From Candidatus Dojkabacteria bacterium (GTDB taxonomy: Bacteria; Patescibacteriota; Dojkabacteria; SC72; JAFGCJ01), in assembly GCA_028696915.1 (NCBI GenBank), contig JAQVGB010000008.1, positions 1-20,592 on the forward strand: a stretch of DNA of 20,592 nt, written 5' to 3'. The notes under the pieces were generated by a model. The model had not been told where the DNA came from, made no database searches, and worked only from the letters and a program-made list of their open reading frames with translations. Both the position numbers and the translations under genes were made by a program. Shown here piece by piece: positions 1 through 7,310 of this stretch. How positions within the stretch are numbered: position 1 is the first letter of the stretch; each line of letters opens with the position of its first letter.

Positions 1-162
1 CCTGAAAAACTGATCGACATCATTGTGAACCTCCGACCCAATCTCCTCACCGGGTTTAAGCGACATCACGACGAGCTGGGAAAATGTTCCCGTAAAAAGA
101 ACCTTCCGGAAAAATTCGTTATCTTCCGTCAGTTCTTCGATATTTCCAACGAAACCAGTCAT
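1..162 (-). CDS. Cupin domain protein (N-terminal 54 residues; continues beyond window)
   Basis: The open frame runs from an ATG at 162 to the window edge with no stop, so only 54 residues are visible. The residues MSLKPGEEIG followed by EVHNDVDQFFR are the typical opening of small single-domain cupins: a beta-strand, the GEEIG turn, then the first metal-binding cupin motif with its His and Asp/Gln. Such proteins are usually about 110-130 residues, bind a divalent metal in a beta-barrel, and have mostly unknown substrates. The start is supported because homologues also begin a few residues before the NIEEL segment. No clear Shine-Dalgarno is visible, and AT-rich sequence precedes the ATG. The next minus-strand gene upstream ends at 238, about 75 bases away. 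Seen: the motif. Inferred: metal binding; the specific function is unknown. Confidence 0.85.
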   Translation of the reverse strand, partial: MTGFVGNIEELTEDNEFFRKVLFTGTFSQLVVMSLKPGEEIGSEVHNDVDQFFR

Positions 163-237
163 TTATAACAGAACTTCATAAGTTATCTAGATCTATGATA
201 CCGGCACTTCCCGCAGAGAGCAATCATCTTGAGAAAT

Positions 238-735
238 TCATGTGATATTCACATCGTCCGGACCCGGGGTATCCACGATCACGTCACGTGCAACACACGA
301 GAGCTCATGGATCTCCGAAGGTTTGAAATGGATCGGAAGCTGAGTATGAGCTTGATACAGGCAGAGCGTGCCCTTCCTTGTATACACTCGTGTTTCAGGA
401 TGTCGGACAGCCCCATGTCCGGTATTAGCCGAAGGATCTGCGCGAATAATCGTATACCCCTCCTCATCCTGCGACAGGCTCGCCCGGAAACATAACGATG
501 CCCACCAGCTTTCCGGGATAACGCCCCCACAAACCCTATTGAAAACCTGCTGCACAAACGCTAATTCAACCAGATATCCCTGGACCCCGATCTGGAAAAA
601 ACGTTCTTCGACTGCAATCAAGACTCCGATCATTGTTCCGAGATCGCCTTCTGCTTCGCTCAGTTTTGCTCGATCGAGTAATTGGTTAAGCTCTTCGGTC
701 AAACGTTCCGGTGTGATCGAGCCTTCTTCTTCCAT
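238..735 (-). CDS. Orphan soluble protein, unknown function
   Basis: This is a 165-residue reading frame when started at the ATG at 735. That start is preferred because AAGG lies six bases before it; a second in-frame ATG at 741 would put AAGG directly against the start codon. I do not recognise the family. The first half (about residues 5-60) is rich in Glu, Leu and Ala and probably helical. The second half holds short beta-like stretches with Trp and Cys, for example PESWWASLCF. There is no signal peptide or membrane segment, so a cytosolic location is likely. It lies on the same strand as the cupin gene, 75 bases upstream of it, and could be co-transcribed. The overlapping frames on both strands look like shadows. 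Confidence 0.6.
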   Translation of the reverse strand: MEEEGSITPERLTEELNQLLDRAKLSEAEGDLGTMIGVLIAVEERFFQIGVQGYLVELAFVQQVFNRVCGGVIPESWWASLCFRASLSQDEEGYTIIRADPSANTGHGAVRHPETRVYTRKGTLCLYQAHTQLPIHFKPSEIHELSCVARDVIVDTPGPDDVNIT

Positions 736-891
736 GAGCATCCTTGGCAAAATTCAAAACCCTAGCTTATAGACGTAATTATGACCTGCCAATGTAAGGA
801 TTCCGTAAAAAGAATGCATTGTTCTCCGCTATACCGGCAATGTTCCCGTGGGTGGAGTTATGCTCACCGCCAGTCAACAAGATATTCATGC

Positions 892-897
892 TAAAAT
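892..897 (+). promoter_or_regulatory. Extended -10 box of the Nudix gene (leaderless layout)
   Basis: TGCTAAAAT ends six bases before the Nudix ATG at 904. A normal start point about seven bases after the -10 box would fall on or next to the A of ATG, giving a leaderless mRNA. No convincing -35 box and no Shine-Dalgarno are visible. Confidence 0.5.
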
Positions 898-903
898 TAT
901 TCT

Positions 904-1341
904 ATGCTTTTTGGAATAAATCTGCTTATTAGGATTCCGAAGGACGGTAGAATTCTCGCTGTCAAACGGGCACAAGATGATCATTACTTTCCCGGAATGT
1001 GGGCACTTCCCGGAGGCGAGATTGAACAAGGAGAAACGCCAGAAGAAACTGCCGCACGAGAGCTCAGGGAGGAAACAAACCTCGTTCTTTGTTCGATGGA
1101 ATCCTTACCATGCCTTCATTCAGTCTTTAATATCGGGGACGCAGACCTTGATCTGTCTGTCTACCGTGCACATATTGAAGATGACCGTATGATGAAACCG
1201 ATGACTGATGATATCGAAGCGGTGCGGTGGATAGAACCTGAAATCCTGATCAACTCGCTCCGAACGTTCCATTATCTTTCAAGCGAGATCCCGAAACTAA
1301 AGCGGCTGTTGGGAAATCTCCCAACGGACCATGAGCACTGA
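904..1341 (+). CDS. Nudix hydrolase
   Basis: This 145-residue protein has the size of a single Nudix domain. The Nudix box spans residues 38-60: G38, E44, then R52-E53-L54 and E56-E57. These are the Mg-coordinating residues of the GX5EX7REUXEEXGU signature. The usual Gly two residues after the EE pair is Asn59 here, a mild departure. PGMWALPGG just before the box is also typical. Nudix enzymes cleave nucleoside diphosphates linked to another moiety, often oxidised nucleotides, NDP-sugars or dinucleotides; the substrate cannot be read from this sequence. It is the only plus-strand gene in the first 4 kb and converges on the orphan gene ending at 1368. It has no membrane segment, so it is cytosolic. 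Confidence 0.92.
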   Translation: MLFGINLLIRIPKDGRILAVKRAQDDHYFPGMWALPGGEIEQGETPEETAARELREETNLVLCSMESLPCLHSVFNIGDADLDLSVYRAHIEDDRMMKPMTDDIEAVRWIEPEILINSLRTFHYLSSEIPKLKRLLGNLPTDHEH

Positions 1342-1367
1342 ATACCCCAGAGGATTACGGAACCCAG

Positions 1368-1934
1368 TTAAAAAAGTGGAGGTTGTACCGGTATTTCGCG
1401 ACGAAGAATCTGCAAATGAACATCCTCGAATTCAACTGCTTCCCCTGATAATTCGTCGCGATTTGTCGGGAACGGTCCGAAAGCGACACGTGCGCATACT
1501 TCTTCAACAGTTCCCCGTTCTGTTGAAACATGAGCAGTGGTCTCAAATGCAACGGACTTGTTTGGCAACTCAACAATTCGTACTGAGTGCACAAGTTCTA
1601 CTTCCATAGATCCAACCATGACCTTTTCAGGTTTTTCCGCGATTATACTGATACCCCCATCAATGCGTGATACCGTGGTCGTCCACATGGATAAATCTAT
1701 AGAACCTTCTATTGTCTCTGTATTTGTGCCTTGATCACGTGGATCCACCGCTCTACCAATGCACATGACACCTTCCCCGGCAACTGCTTCCATGGGACTA
1801 CCAATAGCAAATGTCCCTGGATACATTCTGGTAAGCAACTTCCACCCAACCAATGCGGCACGTCCCAATCGCTCGTCCTCCGTAAACTCATTGCGCTCAT
1901 TTCCAATTGACGGATCTTTGGAAAAATCAGACAT
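1368..1934 (-). CDS. Orphan soluble protein, unknown function
   Basis: This 188-residue frame starts with ATG at 1934. I recognise no family. From about residue 25 there are alternating hydrophobic beta-strand-like segments (VGWKLLTRMYPGTF, GISIIAEKPEKVMVG, MEVELVHSVRIVELP), suggesting a mostly beta fold. The first 24 residues are polar and probably disordered. There is no signal peptide or transmembrane helix. It converges with the Nudix gene, with 26 bases between the two stops, and no clear terminator hairpin separates them. TAATAT lies 16 bases before the ATG and could serve as a -10 box with a short leader. Codon use and strand context favour a real gene. Confidence 0.65.
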   Translation of the reverse strand: MSDFSKDPSIGNERNEFTEDERLGRAALVGWKLLTRMYPGTFAIGSPMEAVAGEGVMCIGRAVDPRDQGTNTETIEGSIDLSMWTTTVSRIDGGISIIAEKPEKVMVGSMEVELVHSVRIVELPNKSVAFETTAHVSTERGTVEEVCARVAFGPFPTNRDELSGEAVEFEDVHLQILRREIPVQPPLF

Positions 1935-2194
1935 ACGACAGCAAAAAAAGATATTAATCGGGGACAGATTTCACATCTCGGGGCACAGAAATTATAGCTT
2001 GTGACGCAGAAAAGGCAAGTCCTGAAAGAGGAAAATCACTATTCTCGGTTAGTCAGCCGAATGTCGTACTATCTCCCCGCGACCCTGACCAGAGAGGTCG
2101 ATATTTTTATGAAGTCTGAGTCTCGATACACGGAGCGAATTCATTCACATATTGTTCCCCCCAAAAAGGTGCGGTCTTCTGAAATAAAACCGAT

Positions 2195-3133
2195 TTAGTC
2201 TGCAACAATTGACATTCTTGTATGTCCCACAATGTAGTCAAAAACCTCTAAAACATCCTCCCTGTCATTTTGTTTCGACACACTAGCATACCCCATCCCA
2301 TAATCAACGAGCCCTGGTTTGTACAAATACTGTCCATCCCCAATATACGGCAGACACGATCCCTGAGTGCAGGTATTACTCCCCTCCCACCGACCATACA
2401 AATAAATGAATTCAGTGGGCGTTTCCGATCCAGAGAATCTAATCAGCATTGGGTCTGAATAATATTCTGAAGAAATTTCTACATAACTGACATCAAAATC
2501 AGAAGCATGGTACTCACCGTAGCTATATGTCAAAACAAGAAATGAATCATTGTAGTCAAAAAGATAACGACATTCCGTATCACCACGTCGCGCGTCTGTA
2601 AGGACGACCCCGTCCGGAAACTCAGTCTCATAGACAACGGTGGAGGCGACATGGAGCTCAGAGTTATTTGCTGACAGTGGACACCGGAGCGTCTGACTCT
2701 GATAGCTCACATCTGTCTCTCCTTCACTATTTTCGTCCTCACCATCCTCTTCAAGGTCCTCACACGCCATCAGCGTGCACACGACCTCGCCATCAGTGCA
2801 CGAGCAGGAGTTGCATCCGTCAGTCGAAGGGAAACCTTCCCCGTCTTCATAGGTCACCCCGTTATAGGTACACGTTAGCAGATCGTCCTCATCAGTGTCA
2901 TCCTCGTTCTCCTCAGGCTCGTTTGTTCCATTCTCACCACCCGACTGCCACCGGTCACTCGTCAGCACGTAGACGAGAATTCCGCCCATTGTGAGGAGGA
3001 GGATAGCAAGAAGGATGACGAATATGATCAGGTTCCTTCTGGATGCCGGCACAGGTGACGTATCAGATCCTTGTGACGGGGGAATATTCGGAGCTGGAAC
3101 AAGGGGTTCCTGCGAAGAAACAGCATCGGCCAT
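2195..3133 (-). CDS. Single-pass anchored protein with pacifastin/VWC-like cysteine domain
   Basis: This 312-residue protein has four visible parts. Residues 1-31 are a Pro/Ser-rich tail ending in SRRN. Residues 34-57 form a hydrophobic helix, an uncleaved anchor. Residues 64-86 are a very acidic linker. Then comes a six-cysteine module with Cys88, 107, 110, 112, 119 and 124. The order CNSCSC-TDG-EVV-CTLMAC matches the pacifastin light-chain pattern (CNxCxC...G...CTxxxC) and the related VWC pattern. Residues about 140-312 form an extracellular region of unknown fold with two more Cys pairs. The positive residues before the helix predict a cytoplasmic N-terminus and an outside C-terminus. A relative with the same module lies at 9767-10624. 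Pacifastins are protease inhibitors in arthropods; inhibition here is only a hypothesis. Confidence 0.82.
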   Translation of the reverse strand: MADAVSSQEPLVPAPNIPPSQGSDTSPVPASRRNLIIFVILLAILLLTMGGILVYVLTSDRWQSGGENGTNEPEENEDDTDEDDLLTCTYNGVTYEDGEGFPSTDGCNSCSCTDGEVVCTLMACEDLEEDGEDENSEGETDVSYQSQTLRCPLSANNSELHVASTVVYETEFPDGVVLTDARRGDTECRYLFDYNDSFLVLTYSYGEYHASDFDVSYVEISSEYYSDPMLIRFSGSETPTEFIYLYGRWEGSNTCTQGSCLPYIGDGQYLYKPGLVDYGMGYASVSKQNDREDVLEVFDYIVGHTRMSIVAD

Positions 3134-3283
3134 AGGGACAGAAATATCAGGTTAGGATTCTATCACTGTACAAAGCAACTCGTAACGTGTCAAATACGAC
3201 ACACCAAACAACGACGAACCGATCAGCACACTCCATCCGCTCCTAAAACTACGACACAGCCATCAATGCAGCACTCGGGCCTT

Positions 3284-4378
3284 CTACACCGATTCCCGCT
3301 CAATCTCCAGCCGCTCACCCCACATCATAAGAAATACCACTGAATCAAGACCCCGCACGTCAAATTCATGAATAATCTCATCAGTCAGATCAAGGTAACT
3401 CCCAAAAGTCGCACCTTCCAAAAATGACCGGTCATGACCAACTTCATGAAGATGAAGCGGAACGATATATCGCGCCGCGCTATCCCTCAGGTCAAACGGA
3501 ACCAGACATTCGTTTGCCAGAAACACATCCGGCCGCGGTATCAACTCCCAAAAGGTCCGTCCATCCTGACTCCCGTCCCCCGTATGTACGATCGTGAATC
3601 CTCCAACATTTGCAACATACCAGCTATTCTCCGTAGAATCGCTTCCCCGGTGACCTGTCACAAATCTCTGGATATGCACCCCTTCAATAGAAATCTCCTC
3701 TCGGTCATCCATCTGCACAAGATTTTTTCGATACTCTTCTTTCACAAAACCATTCAGCACGTCCCCGACCGCCCCGAAATTTCGGTCCAAAACCACCGTT
3801 CCCCCGGAATTCAGGGTCCCGATCATCGAAAACGTGTCAGAATGATCATTGTGAATGTGACTAATCGTTTGCACATCACATAGTTTCCCCATATCAACCA
3901 TATCAGGGGCAAACGAAGGACTATCGAGGTCAAAACATATGGTATGCTCGCGTGTCTTTGCAATGACTCCCATATTGTAGAGATACCAAATGATAAGAGA
4001 ATCTTCATCGACTTCGGTTTGAGAAATCTCGGCAACCAGCCGTTCTCTGACAAGCGCCTGCAATTTACCCGGCGTCATCATGCTCAATTCGATTACCGTC
4101 CGTCGCCTTTCAACCGCACTGTCGAGTATGAATGTGTCGAAATCAGTAAACAAAGCCCGTCTTTCATCGGAAAGATCTCTCAGCGATTCAGGTGCAGTGG
4201 AAGTCAACCGCCCATCCCACGTATACGCCTCCTTCGGTATGTACTTTACTACAATAATGAATGCACCAACCAGCAATGAAAAAATAATGACGAGGGCAAG
4301 AATTTCTTTCGCTACCCTAAAAAGCACCGCACCCGGATAAGACTTCGTTTTTCGACTGGTTCTCCCAACTGGTTCCAT
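3284..4378 (-). CDS. Membrane-anchored metallo-beta-lactamase-fold hydrolase
   Basis: This is 364 residues from the ATG at 4378, where the MEPVGRTSRKTK basic tail leads into a transmembrane helix (residues about 24-47). A longer frame reaching 4618 would run through the divergent neighbour and its promoter, so it is rejected. The MBL zinc signature is His174-Ile-His176-Asn-Asp178-His179, at the end of a strand (VQTISHIHNDH). Later candidate ligands are His243 (VTGHRG), His265/Asp268 (VHTGDG) and the PLHLHEVGH segment near 309-315. The domain most resembles the broad MBL group with L-ascorbate lactonase/UlaG-like and NAPE-PLD-like enzymes. The anchor with basic residues before it places the catalytic domain outside the membrane. 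The substrate is unknown. It shares a divergent promoter region with the HExxH protein. Confidence 0.85.
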   Translation of the reverse strand: MEPVGRTSRKTKSYPGAVLFRVAKEILALVIIFSLLVGAFIIVVKYIPKEAYTWDGRLTSTAPESLRDLSDERRALFTDFDTFILDSAVERRRTVIELSMMTPGKLQALVRERLVAEISQTEVDEDSLIIWYLYNMGVIAKTREHTICFDLDSPSFAPDMVDMGKLCDVQTISHIHNDHSDTFSMIGTLNSGGTVVLDRNFGAVGDVLNGFVKEEYRKNLVQMDDREEISIEGVHIQRFVTGHRGSDSTENSWYVANVGGFTIVHTGDGSQDGRTFWELIPRPDVFLANECLVPFDLRDSAARYIVPLHLHEVGHDRSFLEGATFGSYLDLTDEIIHEFDVRGLDSVVFLMMWGERLEIERESV

Positions 4379-4383
4379 ACCCC

Positions 4384-4389
4384 AGTATA
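4384..4389 (-). promoter_or_regulatory. Extended -10 box of the MBL-fold gene (leaderless layout)
   Basis: Read on the minus strand, TGCTATACT ends five bases before the ATG at 4378. This puts the expected start point on or next to the start codon. It mirrors the -10 box of the divergent gene at 4454-4459: both read CGAGTGCTATA then A or C then T. Confidence 0.6.
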
Positions 4390-4411
4390 GCACTCGCATG
4401 GATGAGCGCAC

Positions 4412-4440
4412 TTGACCAATAGCACTATACCCATTATATC
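4412..4440 (+). promoter_or_regulatory. Possible second promoter for the HExxH gene
   Basis: TTGACC at 4412-4417 and TATATC at 4435-4440 are 17 bases apart, which fits a sigma-70-type promoter. It would give a leader of about 20 bases, in contrast to the extended -10 box immediately downstream. Confidence 0.35.
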
Positions 4441-4453
4441 TGACATCGAGTGC

Positions 4454-4459
4454 TATAAT
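4454..4459 (+). promoter_or_regulatory. Extended -10 box of the HExxH gene (leaderless layout)
   Basis: TGCTATAAT is a perfect extended -10 box and ends six bases before the ATG at 4466. Transcription would start at or beside the start codon. Confidence 0.65.
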
Positions 4460-4465
4460 TCTCCC

Positions 4466-5407
4466 ATGGAAAATCTTGACCTGATGACCAGCTACAACGT
4501 CCTCCTGTTCCATTTTGTCGATATGCTGAGCCGGTGGGACTACTTCGTCGAACCGTACACGTTCAACTTTTTCAAATCCACATGGGGAATCTCGAAACAA
4601 GACCGTGCACATCTTCAAGCGTATGCATCAATACGGACGCGTATCGGATGGGACCAGGAAACAGCACTATTCGAGTGGGCATACCGAGGGTTTCCAAACA
4701 ATGACAGTTTTTCACCTCTTCTTGAGCACATTCAGTATTTCGAGAACAGAATCGACCGTTCCGGAAGAGATGTGAAGAGTATACTCAAACAAGAACTTCA
4801 TGAAGTCAAAAAGTGCCGGAAGTATCTTGAACAAAAATTCACAAAGGTACATCTGACGACTATCGTCGCACAGCTATCAAAACTTTTTGGGACTAACACG
4901 CAAAATACCAGGATCAACGTATTTCTTGCCGCCTCCCTCGTTAAAGGATCATGCCAGGCAGGAGCAAACGGGAACGGCATCTACACCGAGGTCCCACCAA
5001 ACGACTTCAAGGGAGCCTATCAGGCAATTGTGCACGAATACCTCCACAAGATGGTACGCCCCCATGAGTACTTCGAGTCAATCGTAGATCCAGAACTCAA
5101 AGTGCTCTACCACTCGACAATCGACGAAGTGTACGAAGACAAGATGTTCCACTTTTTCGAAGAAATTGTCATCCACGCTGTCACCGACGTTATCCTGTTC
5201 CATTCAAATCCACAAGATGAACTCGTCTACGCGCAGAAGCGCCAGGGAATTGAAGAAAAAAGGAGGAAACGGGAGGTGCACCTGTGGAGAGCGACTCAGC
5301 TCGTTACTCCAATTCTGTCCGGCTACCTTGATGGGGAGAAGTCGAAAGAGGAAACGCTGGAAGCACTAAATGACACGCTCAAATCGTACCTCGAGAAGTA
5401 CCGGTAG
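4466..5407 (+). CDS. HExxH-motif protein, putative zinc metallopeptidase-like
   Basis: This is 313 residues from the ATG at 4466. A longer frame from a TTG at 4412 is rejected because the promoter lies inside it. The zinc-peptidase signature is His190-Glu191-Tyr-Leu-His194 in the helix AIVHEYLHKMV. A good third-ligand candidate is Glu232 or Glu233 in FFEEIVIHA, 38-39 residues later, a gluzincin-like arrangement. The rest is largely helical with many aromatic residues. There is no signal peptide or transmembrane segment, so it is probably cytosolic. I do not recognise a named family; similar proteins are usually annotated as DUF or hypothetical. It is divergent from the MBL-fold gene with 87 bases between the start codons, and the shared promoter motif suggests common control. 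Actual peptidase activity is inferred. Confidence 0.8.
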   Translation: MENLDLMTSYNVLLFHFVDMLSRWDYFVEPYTFNFFKSTWGISKQDRAHLQAYASIRTRIGWDQETALFEWAYRGFPNNDSFSPLLEHIQYFENRIDRSGRDVKSILKQELHEVKKCRKYLEQKFTKVHLTTIVAQLSKLFGTNTQNTRINVFLAASLVKGSCQAGANGNGIYTEVPPNDFKGAYQAIVHEYLHKMVRPHEYFESIVDPELKVLYHSTIDEVYEDKMFHFFEEIVIHAVTDVILFHSNPQDELVYAQKRQGIEEKRRKREVHLWRATQLVTPILSGYLDGEKSKEETLEALNDTLKSYLEKYR

Positions 5408-5429
5408 ACAAGCCTATCAATTGCAGTAC

Positions 5430-5741
5430 TTACCGCACGATCATCAGGACCAGCAGGCCAAGGACCGTATAGAGCCCCAGCCATCCGACACTGTAGATCG
5501 CCGATCTGATGCTTTCCGCCTTCCTCCCTTCGAAAAACTGCACCACCGAAAGCCCGAAGACCAGCCCGCCGACAACCGCCGCAGAAAGAGAAAACAGGAG
5601 CAAGAAGACAAACGGCATAAAGACGCTGTCCTCATTTCCGAATAGTGTTTCACCACTGCGCATTACTTGCGAAACAGCAAAGATATAGACGGCCGCGCCG
5701 AGTGTATTGCGAAAGGTCTTGAGAAGTAGTTCGTTGTTCAT
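5430..5741 (-). CDS. Small three-helix membrane protein, unknown function
   Basis: This 103-residue protein has hydrophobic helices at about residues 12-27, 41-64 and 81-102. A charged loop of EGRKAES type sits between the second and third. The start at 5741 is backed by one of the few clear ribosome-binding sites in the window: AAGGA, about seven bases before the ATG. There are no cysteines, no catalytic motif and no recognised family. It converges on the HExxH gene with only 22 bases between stops. Such small membrane proteins are common in streamlined genomes and cannot be assigned from sequence alone. Confidence 0.72.
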   Translation of the reverse strand: MNNELLLKTFRNTLGAAVYIFAVSQVMRSGETLFGNEDSVFMPFVFLLLFSLSAAVVGGLVFGLSVVQFFEGRKAESIRSAIYSVGWLGLYTVLGLLVLMIVR

Positions 5742-5835
5742 ACCCTGTCCTTTTGAGAACTGAATACGTAATTGAACGATGATGCAGTGTAAGGATTACA
5801 GAAGGCCAAGGGTGATGTGGTGTCTCGTTTTTTCT

Positions 5836-6117
5836 CTACTTTTCATGAAAAAGATTTTCACAAAAACTTACTCCTTTTTCAACCTCTTCTTTAGCAAGAG
5901 TCCGGCAAAGAGCAATTCCCAGAATCCCCTTCAACTCATCTCCTTGGGCGACTAGATCTCGCACCTGTCCGGATACCATCTCCATAACTTGCAAAGCTTC
6001 CTCTTGAGTGAGTGACCGATTTGCTGCTTCACGAAGAATATCCATAGGACTGCGAGGATCGACCGTCTCGGCCTGCCCAGCGGCCTCAGTTATCCCAATC
6101 ATCGGAGAACTATCCAT
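5836..6117 (-). CDS. Small soluble orphan protein
   Basis: This is a 93-residue protein. After a polar first 20 residues the rest appears helical: ILREAANRSLTQEEALQVMEMVSGQVRDLVAQGDELKGILGIALCRTLAKEEV in order, read here only as a pattern of Leu/Val/Ala heptad-like spacing with Glu and Lys. There is no membrane segment. It has Cys residues at about 71 and 86. I recognise no family. It is divergent from the GH10 gene with about 100 AT-rich bases between their starts. It could be a small helical adaptor or regulator, but nothing in the sequence shows which. Confidence 0.6.
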   Translation of the reverse strand: MDSSPMIGITEAAGQAETVDPRSPMDILREAANRSLTQEEALQVMEMVSGQVRDLVAQGDELKGILGIALCRTLAKEEVEKGVSFCENLFHEK

Positions 6118-6207
6118 TTAAAAGAAACGACTTAAGTAATTACACGCAAAAAAATACTATATGAATATCCAGATTTTTTCAATGCGTGATTGACCCCCAT
6201 CTTTATG

Positions 6208-6213
6208 TATAAT
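6208..6213 (+). promoter_or_regulatory. -10 box of the GH10 gene (leaderless layout)
   Basis: TATAAT preceded by TG ends six bases before the ATG at 6220. The in-frame ATG at 6205 and TTG at 6190 lie inside or before this box, so 6220 is the likely start on a leaderless transcript. Confidence 0.6.
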
Positions 6214-6219
6214 AAAAAT

Positions 6220-7227
6220 ATGACCATCGGCACGATGCTCCACCACAAGTTCTTCAACGGTGTCACAAACGAGAAGACCTCCCTCGCCTATCAGAAATCC
6301 ATCACCCGCTATTTCAAGACCTTCGGGATGCGAGGCACAGGGATTATGGGCATGGTCGCCCCTTCCGCCCCCGATCCTGACACATACACCTGGCAGAAGG
6401 TAGACAAAGTTGTTGCATTCTGCGAAGCGCGAAACCTCTCACTCCATTACAACACCGTGTTATCCGGTCATCTGGACGCATACCCGCAATGGTTCAGAGA
6501 TCTTCCCCGCAACGAGAAAGTACCAGTCCTCGAAAAACACGTACGGGCAGTTGTCGGACGGTACAAGGGCCGGATCGATCATTACAAGCTCATGAATGAA
6601 ACGTTGGGCAGTGGAGACGAAAATTTTCTTGATACCGGCAAGGACAAAGCGGATATTGTTGCCCAGGTTTTCACCTGGGCGCGGGACGAATATCCGGAGA
6701 GACGGTACATGCTCAACGAGCACAGCCCCTGTTTCCGGAAAGACCGCCGTGAAAGGCTCTTGAAATTGGTCAGACGGCTCCACGACCGGGATGCAGGAGT
6801 CGATATCATCGGTCTGCAGGCCCATATGGGATACCACCCGACGCTTTTTCAGCTCCCTCCCGATGACGAGGTGTCACGGGCACTCCGCGAAATTCATGAA
6901 AAAACAGGGGCCGCTGTCCACATCACCGAGTTTGATCTGAGCTGGAATAACAGCCCGCTCGCCGACAACCCCGATCTGAGAATCGACCCCGTGAAACCCT
7001 TTGTAGCTGAGGGTGTGCGCTATACCGACTGGTATCAGTACCAGGCATTTGCCTACCGCCATTTTGCAGAGGTCTGTCGAAAGACACGTGTGGTCGAAGC
7101 GTTCTACTACTGGGCATTTAATGAAAATGAACCGTGGGAACGGCCAGATTGCGGACTGTTTGATGAGCAGTTTGAGCCGCGCCCGGAGATGAGTGACTGG
7201 TGCGAAGAGATACGGGGAGGATTTTGA
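6220..7227 (+). CDS. Glycoside hydrolase family 10 (endo-1,4-beta-xylanase-like)
   Basis: This is 335 residues, the size of a lone GH10 catalytic TIM barrel. The motifs occur in the right order. YKLMNE carries the acid/base Glu127 after Asn126, equivalent to the WDVVNE motif. GVDIIGLQAHMGYH holds the substrate-binding Gln200 and His202. VHITEFDL carries the nucleophile Glu237. YWAFNENEPWERPDCGLFDEQFEPRPEM matches the family's C-terminal Trp and final loop in pattern. GH10 enzymes are retaining hydrolases that cut xylan backbones. No signal peptide, binding module or anchor is visible, so it may act inside the cell on imported oligosaccharides or be exported by a route not visible here. It is transcribed alone, flanked by a divergent orphan and a convergent DUF218 gene. 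Confidence 0.9.
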   Translation: MTIGTMLHHKFFNGVTNEKTSLAYQKSITRYFKTFGMRGTGIMGMVAPSAPDPDTYTWQKVDKVVAFCEARNLSLHYNTVLSGHLDAYPQWFRDLPRNEKVPVLEKHVRAVVGRYKGRIDHYKLMNETLGSGDENFLDTGKDKADIVAQVFTWARDEYPERRYMLNEHSPCFRKDRRERLLKLVRRLHDRDAGVDIIGLQAHMGYHPTLFQLPPDDEVSRALREIHEKTGAAVHITEFDLSWNNSPLADNPDLRIDPVKPFVAEGVRYTDWYQYQAFAYRHFAEVCRKTRVVEAFYYWAFNENEPWERPDCGLFDEQFEPRPEMSDWCEEIRGGF

Positions 7228-7310
7228 GCAGTCAGGTTTGAACTGTCACCCAGGAATCGATCCATTACTCACCACTCGTTTCATCAGTGCCAAATGGCTG
7301 GACATCACAC

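Noticed and set aside
1339..1341. Possibility that TGA is recoded (code 25, as in Gracilibacteria/Absconditabacteria)
   Set aside because: TGA ends the Nudix, GH10 and DUF2085 genes at family-typical lengths, and no conserved reading frame continues through a TGA.
2001..2198. 65-codon plus-strand frame starting with GTG between two minus-strand genes
   Set aside because: No promoter or ribosome-binding site fits, the composition is not protein-like (many Ser/Arg/His/Ile without a pattern), and no recognisable motif is present.
4379..4618. N-terminal extension of the MBL-fold gene
   Set aside because: It would run through both divergent promoters and the start of the HExxH gene, and the extra residues have no domain character.
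7228..7310. Possible tRNA-like or terminator sequence between the GH10 and DUF218 genes
   Set aside because: A short CAGT/ACTG pairing and a TTTGAACTG stretch are too weak for either; no cloverleaf and no T-run follow.
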